Positions 7,940 through 16,367 of a stretch of DNA of 42,024 nt are shown here, in pieces. Within the stretch, counting starts at the first letter, position 1; each line of letters begins with the position of its first letter. The notes under the pieces are model-generated. The model ran no database searches and was not told the DNA's origin. It was given only the letters and a program-made list of their open reading frames with translations. This DNA comes from Moraxella lacunata (GTDB taxonomy: Bacteria; Pseudomonadota; Gammaproteobacteria; Pseudomonadales; Moraxellaceae): contig NZ_MXAN01000052.1 of assembly GCF_002027545.1 (NCBI RefSeq), positions 1 through 42,024 on the forward strand, read 5' to 3'. The translations under genes were made by a program, and so were the position numbers.

Positions 7940-8662
7940 ATAAAAAACCGTATTTATGAACGCAAATACAAAACCACCACCGCCCCCAATGCACAAAACC
8001 CCAATCACAATAAACAAACAGCAATCTGTCCTCACAATCAAGATGGAGCGATAGAAGTAGCGAAATACATTGTCGGTGAGATTAAGAGAAACGTAAAATC
8101 CTTGGTTGCTCAAAAAATTCGTTATTTAATAGAGAGCGAACCTTTATATGTGGGTCAAGTAGATGTTAATGAAATGAATTATATAAATGCCTTAACATTG
8201 TGGACAGAAAAAGTTGGGGATAAAAAAGACTGGGATCACAAACCTAAAATCAGCAACAAATCAGAATTGAAAGCTGTCGCTGTTCATCGTGTAAGTGATT
8301 TAACTGGCAGGTGCTTAACAAGTCACTACCATAAGTATAGAGATTTTGACTATTTTTATGACGTATGGTCAAACATTCATTATGGCTATGTCGGTCTTAG
8401 TGTAGGGTTTGATGAAAACACTCTACTTTTAGGTTCAAATACTCAACAATTTTTTCAATCATTTCTGAAGACAGGTACGCCAGATGATATTACTACAATG
8501 AAAATTAGCTTTGAATTGCATAAAAAATTTGGAAAATATGCTGAGAAATTAAAACCACAAGATGTATTAGATATATTAGATAAAACACCCCAATCTAAGT
8601 TTCCAACATCTAAAAAAACTCATATTTGTCATGACAAGACTGCTCAGAGATGTAAAAAATGA
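7940..8662 (+). pseudogene. Headless toxin-44-like cassette 1
   Basis: The open frame runs from a TGA at 7937-7939 to a TGA at 8660-8662 without a convincing start codon; the first ribosomal option inside it is a TTG at 8102. It reads as coding throughout (for example GAIEVAKYIVGEIKRNVKSL upstream of that TTG). The block YDVWSNIHYGYVG and a C-terminal helix with KISFELHKKFGKYAEKL match what I know of the polymorphic toxin type 44 domain found at the C-terminus of Rhs-like toxins, described as a predicted RNase. No delivery domain precedes it, so it is probably a displaced toxin tip kept as a donor for recombination. It overlaps the next gene by ATGA. Confidence 0.6.
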
Positions 8663-9189
8663 AAATTGCGAATCATAATATTAAGAAATACAAGAAGTAT
8701 AGATTTTTGATTTTGATACTGGCTTTGATATCCATGAAAATATTAATAAATTTTTTTGATACAGAATTCAAGATTATTAATCATACACCATATCCCATTG
8801 CTTACAATAATTACGAGATAATACACCGTAATTATGACCATGACTTTACAGAATTTGAATATAAAAGCTACAAGACTTATTACGCCATTGAACGCAATGA
8901 CTCAGCTACTGTTAAATTATATAGAAAATATTGGTTTAGTCAATCTCCATTAGTTGTAAGCTTGAATCTACGATATCATAGCCAATACATAACCAATGAG
9001 AACATTAATGATTTGATTGGTGTTAGTTTTAATCAACTTCCTGTCACTAGACATCAGAAACCTCACTGCGGTTACAAAATAGATGTCTACCCAAATCGCA
9101 AAACCATTGTGACGCCAACCAATAAGAAATTTTGCATCAAACCGATGTATTATCATGAGAATTTTAATCTTTATGCTACTCAAAATTAA
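8659..9189 (+). CDS. Candidate immunity protein for toxin-44-like cassette 1
   Basis: The 176-residue product has a basic start, one membrane helix (about residues 15-33) and a polar domain that should lie in the periplasm. The C-terminal third carries a motif shared with the paralogue at 9760-10299: HQKPxCxxKI, VYPxxxTxVTPT, FCxKPMY and ENFNLY, including two conserved cysteines that may pair. The ATG overlaps the toxin stop (ATGA). I do not recognise a named family. Position directly behind a toxin-44-like domain and the repeated pairing one cassette further on support an immunity role. Confidence 0.6.
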   Translation: MKIANHNIKKYKKYRFLILILALISMKILINFFDTEFKIINHTPYPIAYNNYEIIHRNYDHDFTEFEYKSYKTYYAIERNDSATVKLYRKYWFSQSPLVVSLNLRYHSQYITNENINDLIGVSFNQLPVTRHQKPHCGYKIDVYPNRKTIVTPTNKKFCIKPMYYHENFNLYATQN

Positions 9190-9190
9190 A

Positions 9191-9763
9191 ATCACCCAAC
9201 AACATGGAGGAGGTGCAATTCGCTATCCCGTCAATAGTCGCAGAGGTGGCACTGCTGTGTCATTATGGACGGAAATGGTTAACACTAAAAAACCTTGGGA
9301 TCATAAGTGGCAACTTGTGTGAGATAATAGGTTTAACAAAAATAGCAAAATTACTGTACATAGACCAACTCAAAAAGGTACACCCTCTGAAAGTCATTAC
9401 CATAAATATAAGAATTACGATTATTTCTATGACGTATGGTCAAACATTCACTATGGCTATGTTGGGCTTAGTGTTGGGTTTTCCGAGCAGGCCTTACTGT
9501 CAGGATCTTGGGTGCAACAAGCTGGGAGTGATATTATATCTGCATTCAAAGAAAGAAGATTGCCAAGAGCAGATACTCTAGATGACAATACTGCAATGAA
9601 AATTGGCTTTGAGCTTTATAAAAAACGTGGTAAATTTGCTGACAAATTAACCCCTGAAGATATATTGAAGATTTTGCATGACACAGATATCAGTAAAATG
9701 CCAGAATCAAAACAAATCCATTGGTGCAACAATCCAAGCAACCCAAATAGGATTAAAAAATGA
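9191..9763 (+). pseudogene. Headless toxin-44-like cassette 2, with an internal TGA
   Basis: This frame is a diverged paralogue of cassette 1. It opens with GGGAIRYPVNSRRGG, a stretch typical of the junction before toxin tips, then WTEMVNTKKPWDHK, an in-frame TGA (9320-9322), the same YDVWSNIHYGYVGLSVGF block, and a C-terminal helix MKIGFELYKKRGKF. There is no dedicated start; the frame opens inside the end of the preceding immunity gene. Missing head plus the nonsense codon make it non-functional as a secreted toxin. It overlaps the next gene by ATGA, exactly as in cassette 1. Confidence 0.7.
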
Positions 9764-10299
9764 AAAAATTAAATTTAGTAAAATTAATACAGAAATATAA
9801 AAAAACTTCTTTTTTTATATTTTGCATCATAACAATGTATTTATACGTAAAATTATCTATATTTTTTTACGATACGGCATTTGAAATACACAATAAAACA
9901 GGCAAACAAATTTCTTTCTCAAATTTTCAATACAAACATAAAAATGAAGATAGTTTTGATTTTGAAGATGAGGATGAGTATAAAAGTTTTAAATATTATT
10001 ATGACATAAAAAGGAATGGAAAATCAAAATCTTTCTTAAATCCAAAGTATCGCCATGAACAAAATCAGGTTTACGTTTCTATTGAAACAAGATATGGCGG
10101 AAAAGATTTAACTAACAATAATATTTATGAACGTTTTCATGTAAATTTTTCTACAAAACCAATAGAAAATCATCAAAAACCTTCCTGCTCTTTTAAAATA
10201 GAAGTTTATCCTGATAAAACTGTGGTAACACCAACCTATAAGCGGTTTTGCAAAAAGCCGATGTATAACTATGAGAATTTTAATCTTTATGATATTTAG
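9760..10299 (+). CDS. Candidate immunity protein for toxin-44-like cassette 2
   Basis: The 179-residue product is a paralogue of 8659-9189. It has a lysine-rich start, one membrane helix (about 18-36), an acidic stretch (DFEDEDEYKSF) in the extracytoplasmic domain, and the same C-terminal pattern HQKPSCSFKIEVYP, VVTPTYKRFC, KPMYNYENFNLY. It is intact although its partner toxin is broken, consistent with an immunity gene kept for protection against siblings. Base composition is markedly A/T-rich compared with the pst genes, as for the whole cassette region. Confidence 0.6.
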   Translation: MKKLNLVKLIQKYKKTSFFIFCIITMYLYVKLSIFFYDTAFEIHNKTGKQISFSNFQYKHKNEDSFDFEDEDEYKSFKYYYDIKRNGKSKSFLNPKYRHEQNQVYVSIETRYGGKDLTNNNIYERFHVNFSTKPIENHQKPSCSFKIEVYPDKTVVTPTYKRFCKKPMYNYENFNLYDI

Positions 10300-10315
10300 G
10301 TGTGATATTTAGTAT

Positions 10316-10423
10316 AATAGACCTCTTGCGAAATTACGATTTTATTGAGCTTGTCAAAATTCTAAATCAAATAAAATCAAGGTTTGCAAGCCAAAATTTT
10401 TGAATTTCGCAAGAACTCTAATA
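10316..10423. mobile_element. Short inverted-repeat element (MITE-like) next to the tRNA
   Basis: The two ends share CTTGCGAAATT in inverted orientation (10324-10334 and 10404-10414), extended imperfectly outward to TAATAGA/TCTAATA. The interior is A/T-rich with no coding frame. The end sequence resembles those of IS5-type elements common in Moraxella and Neisseria relatives; that link is from memory. It lies between the last immunity gene and tRNA-Gly. Confidence 0.6.
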
Positions 10424-10520
10424 CAAAACAGTCATAGCTCATATAGACAAACTGAGCAACTCTGTAATAACCATCTTCAATCAAAATTCACTCCCCTATA
10501 TTCCTTAAGTCTCAAACAAC

Positions 10521-10550
10521 AAAAAAGCCCAAACCTTTCGATTTGAACTT
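10521..10550 (-). terminator. Terminator of tRNA-Gly
   Basis: Read on the minus strand, an 11-bp stem (10540-10550 with 10525-10535, several G-U pairs) closes a GAAA tetraloop and is followed by a run of T. It lies about 10 bp beyond the tRNA 3' end. Confidence 0.7.
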
Positions 10551-10559
10551 TTTAAAATT

Positions 10560-10635
10560 TGGAGCGGGAAACGAGATTCGAACTCGCGACCCCAACCTTG
10601 GCAAGGTTGTGCTCTACCAACTGAGCTATTCCCGC
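10560..10635 (-). tRNA. glyT: tRNA-Gly (anticodon GCC)
   Basis: The minus strand gives a 76-nt tRNA with encoded TCCA 3' end: acceptor GCGGGAA/TTCCCGC, D-loop AGCTCAGTTGGTAGAGC, anticodon loop CTTGCCAAG and T-arm GTTCGAATC. It closely matches enterobacterial tRNA-Gly(GCC). The gene separates the T6SS/toxin region from the core phosphate regulon, a typical border of an integrated island, though no direct repeat of the tRNA end was seen. The gene symbol is a generic choice. Confidence 0.97.
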
Positions 10636-10757
10636 ATGTCAGCGTTTGCTGTATGGGTGCGTATTATATAGCATTTTTGGCAGACGTCAAGCACTTTTTT
10701 AAAAATTTTTAAAAAAATTCAAAAAAAATTTAGCCGTTATAAATTTTTAAAAATAAA

Positions 10758-12245
10758 TCAACGACTTAGCACATCCAAAGTCACGCCCCACGACAGAAAG
10801 TTATCAATCTCATCAACAAGCCCTGTGAACAGCTTCTCTTTTTGCATGTCCAGCACCCAGTGCGTCGGACTGTGCAGGGTGAATTTGATGTTGGATTTTT
10901 GGATGTCGGTGCGAGTGTGGTGAATCGCCACCGCCAAACGCAACAGCAGTGCCAGCTTGGTCATTCTGTCAGTACTGATACTTATCAACGCCTTATGGTC
11001 GTTTGCGGTGATTTTTCGGCGATGATAACGTACCATGCCCGCCAATCTGGTCTGCTCCATCTGCGAAAACCCTGCTATCTCGCCAAACTCCAAGATATAC
11101 GCACTATGGCGATGATAGCTACTATGTCCGATACTCATGCCAATCTCATGCAGGAGTGCCGAGCGTCTGAGCAGGTCGTGGTCGTTTTGGTTTAACCCCA
11201 GTGGCTCTTGGGCGACATCAAAAAGCAGACGGGCAGTCTTGGCGACCCGTTTGGCTTGTTTTTTGTCTACATTAAACTTATCAATGAGCTTCATCACCCC
11301 ACCATCACGGGCGTCATTGCTATCAAAGCGTGAGAGCATGTCATACATAACCCCTTCACGAAGAGCCCCATCAGAGTAGCTCATCGCCTTGACCCCAAAG
11401 GCCTCCATCACCGCCAACAGTATCGCCACGCCAGCAGGGAAAATCGCCTTACGATGAGCCTTAACTCCTTGTAAGTCAATATGTTCAATATGCCCAGCAT
11501 CCATCAAATGCTGTTTTAGAGCCAATACCGCCCCTTTGGTAATCAGTCCATGTTTGATAAGCCCAAGTCCTGTTAATGCCCCAAGCACCGCCTTAATCGT
11601 CCCTGATGAGCCAATCACTCGCTCAAAGCCCATTTTCTGATAACGCTTGATGTGCTGAGCCATCTCTTTTTTGGCAGAACGCATGGCATGCCCAAAGGCC
11701 TTATCATTTATCACGCCATCTTTAAAAAACTTCTGCGTAAAGCTCACCGCCCCCATCTGTGCCGACTCGGTCAGGAGCGACTGACCACCCTGCCCGATGA
11801 TAAGCTCAGTTGAACCACCACCGATGTCAATGACAAACCGAAGTTCATCACTAGGGTTTGTGTTCGCCACGCCCAAATAAATAAGGCGAGCTTCTTCACG
11901 CCCTGAGATGACTTCAATGGGGCAAGGCAAAATCTGATTTGCCTTGGCAATAAACTCATCGCTGTTGGTCGCCTGCCTTAGGGTGTTGGTCGCAACCACA
12001 CGCAGACGCTCGCCTGCCACATTATCCAAGCGACCCATAAAGCGAGACAAGCAAGCCAGCCCACGCTCTTGGGCGTCGGCACTTAAATGACCTTGCTCAT
12101 CCAGTCCTGCCCCCAGTTGGACTTTTTCGGACATGGACGCAATTTTTTTTAGCTCGCCATCTTTGACATAGGCGATTGCCATGTGAAAGCTGTTTGACCC
12201 CAAATCAATGGCACATAAGAGTTCATCATCGATGATACTTGACAT
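10758..12245 (-). CDS. ppx: Exopolyphosphatase Ppx
   Basis: Ppx removes terminal phosphates from polyphosphate (the related GppA acts on pppGpp). The 495-residue product has the ASKHA fold: AIDLGSNSFHMAIA (about 12-25), VVATNTLRQATN, the phosphate loop DIGGGSTELIIG, and GSSGTIKAVLGALTGLG, followed by a C-terminal HD-like helical domain with LLHEIGMSIGHSSYHRHSAYI. A good AAGGA site precedes the ATG. It is the last gene of the minus-strand phosphate cluster, linking phosphate starvation sensing to polyphosphate use. Ppx versus GppA cannot be fully separated by eye; context favours Ppx. Confidence 0.9.
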   Translation of the reverse strand: MSSIIDDELLCAIDLGSNSFHMAIAYVKDGELKKIASMSEKVQLGAGLDEQGHLSADAQERGLACLSRFMGRLDNVAGERLRVVATNTLRQATNSDEFIAKANQILPCPIEVISGREEARLIYLGVANTNPSDELRFVIDIGGGSTELIIGQGGQSLLTESAQMGAVSFTQKFFKDGVINDKAFGHAMRSAKKEMAQHIKRYQKMGFERVIGSSGTIKAVLGALTGLGLIKHGLITKGAVLALKQHLMDAGHIEHIDLQGVKAHRKAIFPAGVAILLAVMEAFGVKAMSYSDGALREGVMYDMLSRFDSNDARDGGVMKLIDKFNVDKKQAKRVAKTARLLFDVAQEPLGLNQNDHDLLRRSALLHEIGMSIGHSSYHRHSAYILEFGEIAGFSQMEQTRLAGMVRYHRRKITANDHKALISISTDRMTKLALLLRLAVAIHHTRTDIQKSNIKFTLHSPTHWVLDMQKEKLFTGLVDEIDNFLSWGVTLDVLSR

Positions 12246-12424
12246 AACTGTCCTTTGGCTGTATGGCTAAGTGGATAAAAGTGATAAATTTGTCAGATTT
12301 ATTTTAAAAGATTTAAAAGGCTTTTAAAATTTGGCATTGCCAATATCTGCACACCCATTTTTAATATACTTTTAACATATTTTTAAAAAACTCTAAATCA
12401 TGGTCACGCCCAATTTTAAAATCA

Positions 12425-13678
12425 TCAAACCAATCGCTCTTTGGGAAATAGGATTTTAAAGGTAGAACCTTGACCCAACACCGAATCGATGTGCAAGCTC
12501 GCCCCATGTTTGTGCAGGACATGTTTGACAATGGCAAGCCCAAGTCCTGTCCCACCTGTGGCACGAGAACGCCCGCTATCAACCCGATAAAACCGCTCGG
12601 TCAGGCGTACCAAATGCGTCTCTTCAATACCAATGCCATTATCAGCAATGCTTAGCAGTCCGCCATCTGATGTCTCTTCCCACAAAATGCTAATCTCGCC
12701 CTGCCTGCCTGTCTCGGTGCTGTCTGTGGGCGTGTATTTCATGGCGTTGATGACAAGATTTAAAATGGCACTGTACAAATACTTCTCAATGCCCAGCACA
12801 TGACGTTCGGTGTCTAGATGTACGTCTAGCAAATGCCCAAACTCTTTGTTGGTCGCACGGGCGTCATCAAAGACCTGCATGAGCAATCGGGGCATGTCCA
12901 CCGCCACTTGTTGCTCGCTGTCATCATGTTCTAGTCGTGACAGCATGAGCAGGTCATTGACTAAGTTATTCATCCGCCGTGCTTGCTCGCTCATCAAGGC
13001 AAAGCCCCGTTGCCATTTGGGTTCTAGACTTGGAGCGTTTGAGAATGTCTCGATATAGCCCATCAGTACCGTCAAAGGCGTTCGCATTTCGTGCGACACG
13101 TTGCCCACGAAGTCAGTTCGCATTTGTTCTAGATGATGAATGTAGGTGTGATTGGCGACGGTCAAAAGCACGTGGTTGTAGGCGTTATTAATCCTAGCGA
13201 GTGTAACCTTATAAATCTCGCCACGGTAAATCTGCCCGAAAAATTCAAAGGCTTGTTTGGCGGATTTGGCAGTAGGCTCGGCAGGTTTGGTGGTGTTGGT
13301 TAGGTTGGGTTGGTTGGTTGGATTAGCCGATTTGGCAGATTGATAAATGGCGTGAAAAATGTCAGGGAATTTTTCCAAAAATTCATGATTTAAAATCAGC
13401 GATGACACCTTAGCACCGATAATCGGCTTATCCACATAAGCAGTTAAGATAAACAGTGCCGATGAGTTATACCACACTATGCGTTCGTGTTCATCTAATA
13501 TCATCAGCATGTCATCGGATGATTCTAATATCTGATAAAAATCATCGGATAAATCAGGAGCTGCGTCTAACTTTGCATTGACAGCCTTTGCATTGACAGC
13601 CGATGACCGACCGACAACATCTGCCGTCGTATCTGTCTTATCAAGCCCTTTCTTATCAAGCCCTTTATCGTCCAACAT
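12425..13678 (-). CDS. phoR: PhoR-like phosphate sensor histidine kinase without a membrane anchor
   Basis: PhoR phosphorylates PhoB under phosphate limitation and is restrained by PstSCAB and PhoU. The 417-residue product has a PAS-like domain (about 46-110), a Pro/Ala/Thr-rich linker with repeats (about 112-140), the H box VSHEMRTPLTVLMGY with His196, an N box (AILNLVINAMKYTP) and G boxes (DNGIGIEE, GTGLGLAIVKHVL). Unlike standard PhoR it shows no hydrophobic N-terminal segment: the first 45 residues are polar with near-repeats GLDK and VNAK. Only 54 bp separate its start from the phoB stop, so no longer form is possible without a start inside phoB. Confidence 0.85.
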   Translation of the reverse strand: MLDDKGLDKKGLDKTDTTADVVGRSSAVNAKAVNAKLDAAPDLSDDFYQILESSDDMLMILDEHERIVWYNSSALFILTAYVDKPIIGAKVSSLILNHEFLEKFPDIFHAIYQSAKSANPTNQPNLTNTTKPAEPTAKSAKQAFEFFGQIYRGEIYKVTLARINNAYNHVLLTVANHTYIHHLEQMRTDFVGNVSHEMRTPLTVLMGYIETFSNAPSLEPKWQRGFALMSEQARRMNNLVNDLLMLSRLEHDDSEQQVAVDMPRLLMQVFDDARATNKEFGHLLDVHLDTERHVLGIEKYLYSAILNLVINAMKYTPTDSTETGRQGEISILWEETSDGGLLSIADNGIGIEETHLVRLTERFYRVDSGRSRATGGTGLGLAIVKHVLHKHGASLHIDSVLGQGSTFKILFPKERLV

Positions 13679-13732
13679 GAAACTTGCCTTGCTTTTGTTA
13701 TATCATTTTGATTTTTAAAATATTTTTATTAA

Positions 13733-14413
13733 TCATTGACTAGAAAACCGATAACCCGTCCCACGCACCGTCTGAATCAGCCCGTCCACGCCATGCGGGG
13801 CAAGCACCTTACGCAAACGGCGGATATGCACGTCAATGGTACGCTCATCAATATACACATTACCACCCCACACATGGTCTAATATCTGACTGCGACTGTA
13901 CACTCGCTCAGGATGGGTCATGAAAAATTTTAACAGCTTATACTCGGTGCTACTGACCGCCACAGGCGACTTAGCGACCGACACTCGCTGACTTTTGTCA
14001 TCAAGGCACAGCTCGCCCACGCTCAGCACTTTATCGGTTGGCATGCTACGGCGTAACACCGCCTTGACACGGCTCACCAGCTCTTTGGTGCTAAATGGCT
14101 TGGTCATGTAATCATCCGCCCCAGCGTCTAGCCCCAGTACTTTATTATCTTCTTCGCCTTTGGCGGTCAGCATGATGATGGGAATGTCATCGGTACTGCT
14201 GTCCTTTTTGAGCAAGCGACAAAAATCCACCCCCGATGTGCCTTGGGGCAACATCCAATCCAATATCATCAAATCAGGGCGAGCGTCCACAATCTGACGA
14301 TGAGCCGTCTTGACATCATACGCCGACACCGTCTCAAAATCCGCCATCTGTAACGTCGTGGCAATCAGCTCGTTAATGGCAGGTTCGTCTTCAACGATTA
14401 AAATGGTAGGCAT
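13733..14413 (-). CDS. phoB: Phosphate response regulator PhoB
   Basis: PhoB binds Pho boxes and activates the phosphate regulon when phosphorylated. The 226-residue product has a receiver domain (acidic pair in VEDEP, phospho-acceptor Asp52 in LILDWMLPQG-type context, MLTAKGEEDN, and Lys in MTKPFS) and a winged-helix output domain (about 128-226) with RVYSRSQILDHVWGG and the recognition helix DERTIDVHIRRLRKVL. A clear AAGGA site precedes the ATG. It stands between phoU and phoR; no Pho box is evident directly upstream. Confidence 0.95.
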   Translation of the reverse strand: MPTILIVEDEPAINELIATTLQMADFETVSAYDVKTAHRQIVDARPDLMILDWMLPQGTSGVDFCRLLKKDSSTDDIPIIMLTAKGEEDNKVLGLDAGADDYMTKPFSTKELVSRVKAVLRRSMPTDKVLSVGELCLDDKSQRVSVAKSPVAVSSTEYKLLKFFMTHPERVYSRSQILDHVWGGNVYIDERTIDVHIRRLRKVLAPHGVDGLIQTVRGTGYRFSSQ

Positions 14414-14518
14414 GGGTTATCCTTAATTCATACAACAGCCCATATAGGGCATTGCCAAAAAATAACAATGCTATAACAATAACACAAAACATCACAAAAG
14501 TGGGTAACTATTTGCAAC

Positions 14519-15190
14519 CTACTCCCCCACAACATCACGCACCACACTCATCTCGCTATGGCGAATGTCCGTACCGCTACTGGTATAGATGACAAGCTCT
14601 GCCACGTTACGGGCATGGTCGCCCACCCGCTCCAACGCTCGCAATACCCACAGCGTGTGCATAATCTCGGACGATTTTATCTCATCTTTGTCCTGTAATG
14701 CCACCAAAAGCTCGCCATACTCGCTATCTACAAGCTCGTCCATCTGCATGACATCAAAGGCAAAACGGCTGTCATGATTATTAAAGGCTTCCAGAGCGTC
14801 CAGCGTCATCATACGCACATTGTCGGCAAGGGTGTGGACATTGGCATGAATGGGCGTGTCATATAGGGCAATGCGAGCGATTTTTACCGCTTCATCGCCA
14901 ATCCGTTCAAGGTCAATCACCGCCTTACTCATGCTCATGATATACCGCAAATCCACCGCCGTGGGCTGACGCATGGCAACAAGTTTTACCACCTTATCAT
15001 CAAGCTGTCTTTCATAGTCATTGATTGTCTTGTCCGACTCAATGACCGCCCGTGCCAGCTCCTTGTCGCCATCGGATAGGGCTTTGATGGCTTTACCGAC
15101 ATTACTGATTGCCAAATTGCCCATGGTTAGGAGCAATTCTTTGGCAACGGTTAATTCGTGGTCGTAGGATTTTGAAGTGTGTTTTTCCAT
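14519..15190 (-). CDS. phoU: Phosphate transport regulator PhoU
   Basis: PhoU is the cytoplasmic, metal-binding helical protein that links PstB to PhoR and limits phosphate uptake. The 223-residue product has the two three-helix repeats with the family signatures DLRYIMSMSKAVIDLERIGDEAVKIA and LWVLRALERVGDHARNVAELVIY. The ATG at 15190 is preferred over the in-frame TTG at 15202, since the latter lies within the likely ribosome site. It follows pstB in the usual pst order. Confidence 0.95.
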   Translation of the reverse strand: MEKHTSKSYDHELTVAKELLLTMGNLAISNVGKAIKALSDGDKELARAVIESDKTINDYERQLDDKVVKLVAMRQPTAVDLRYIMSMSKAVIDLERIGDEAVKIARIALYDTPIHANVHTLADNVRMMTLDALEAFNNHDSRFAFDVMQMDELVDSEYGELLVALQDKDEIKSSEIMHTLWVLRALERVGDHARNVAELVIYTSSGTDIRHSEMSVVRDVVGE

Positions 15191-15298
15191 TATTTTTTCC
15201 AAATTTTAATTAAAAATTATCAGCATTGTTAATTATATTTTTCAAAAAATCATTTTTAAAGTTAAATTTTTTATAATTAACATTTAAATAAAAACAAA

Positions 15299-16174
15299 TC
15301 AACCATACCGCCCTGTAATATAATCTTCGGTCGCTTTTTGTTTGGGGTTGGTAAATATCTCTTTGGTCTCACCCATTTCAATCATATCACCTAGATACAT
15401 ATAAACAGTATAATCAGAACACCGTGCCGCTTGTTGCATATTATGCGTAACAATGGCAATGGTATAATCTTCTTTTAAATCATCAATCAAATCTTCAATC
15501 GCCCCTGTGCTAATCGGGTCAAGGGCAGACGTTGGCTCATCAAGCAGTAAGACTTCGGGGCGAGTTGCCACGGCACGGGCGATACATAGGCGTTGCTGTT
15601 GTCCGCCTGATAAGGACAGCCCTGACGCTTTTAGCTTGTCTTTGACTTCATTCCATAGGGCGGACTTTTTTAGTGCCCACTCCACCCTGTCGTCCATCTC
15701 GGATTTTGAGAGTTTCTCGTAGAGTTTTACCCCAAAGGCGACATTGTCATAAATGGACATCGGAAAAGGCGTAGGCTTTTGGAACACCATACCCACTCTG
15801 GCACGGAGTAAGTTCACGTCCACCGATTTGTCCAAAATATTCTCGCCATCTAGAATAATCTGCCCGTCTGCTCTCATGCCTTGATACAAATCATACATTC
15901 TATTAAACGTGCGAAGTAAGGTAGATTTGCCACAGCCTGATGGCCCGATAAAGGCGGTTACTTTTTTGTCGGCAATGTCCAAATTTATGCCTTTTAGGGC
16001 TTTAAAATCGCCATAATAAAAGTCTAATTCACGCACCGACATTTTTGGCACGATGACTTTATCAGTTTGGCGAGTATGGTTATCCACAATGGGGGCGTTT
16101 AGGGTCATAAAATCTGCCTGATGATTGGTAAATGAAGTGTGGGTTTGGGTGGGTTTTTCTAATAACGCTGACAT
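15299..16174 (-). CDS. pstB: Phosphate ABC transporter ATPase PstB
   Basis: PstB powers the high-affinity phosphate importer. The 291-residue product has Walker [10 protein letters not shown] (about 78-86), Q-loop [19 protein letters not shown], signature [14 protein letters not shown], Walker [14 protein letters not shown] and the H-loop VTHNM. A 45-residue N-terminal extension precedes the ABC domain, which begins at [19 protein letters not shown]. The start has an AGGA site. The gap to pstA (193 bp) carries an inverted-repeat element. Confidence 0.97.
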   Translation of the reverse strand: MSALLEKPTQTHTSFTNHQADFMTLNAPIVDNHTRQTDKVIVPKMSVRELDFYYGDFKALKGINLDIADKKVTAFIGPSGCGKSTLLRTFNRMYDLYQGMRADGQIILDGENILDKSVDVNLLRARVGMVFQKPTPFPMSIYDNVAFGVKLYEKLSKSEMDDRVEWALKKSALWNEVKDKLKASGLSLSGGQQQRLCIARAVATRPEVLLLDEPTSALDPISTGAIEDLIDDLKEDYTIAIVTHNMQQAARCSDYTVYMYLGDMIEMGETKEIFTNPKQKATEDYITGRYG

Positions 16175-16211
16175 GGGATTTTTCCTAATGGGTAATTAAA
16201 TTTTAAACATA

Positions 16212-16356
16212 TTTAGCATTGCTTATTTGGTATATTTTAGGGCAATGGTAGGAACAAATTGCAATTTGTCCTTTATTGGATTTTGATAATTGGGCAACTG
16301 TAATTCGCCCCTACACGTCCAAATTTTCAAATATATCTTTATTAAGCAATGTTAAA
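16212..16356. repeat. Inverted-repeat element between pstA and pstB
   Basis: Terminal inverted repeats of 14 bp with one mismatch (TTTAGCATTGCTTA at 16212-16225; TAAGCAATGTTAAA at 16343-16356) bracket 145 bp. The interior holds the motif GGGCAACTGTAATTCGCCCCTAC and a palindrome AAATTGCAATTT. No coding frame is evident. It looks like a MITE or a REP-like element, located in the middle of the pst operon. Confidence 0.6.
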
Positions 16357-16367
16357 TTTTAAACTAC

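Noticed and set aside
7937..7963. ATG at 7936 as start of toxin cassette 1
   Set aside because: It is in another frame and ends after seven codons (stop at 7957); it cannot start the toxin.
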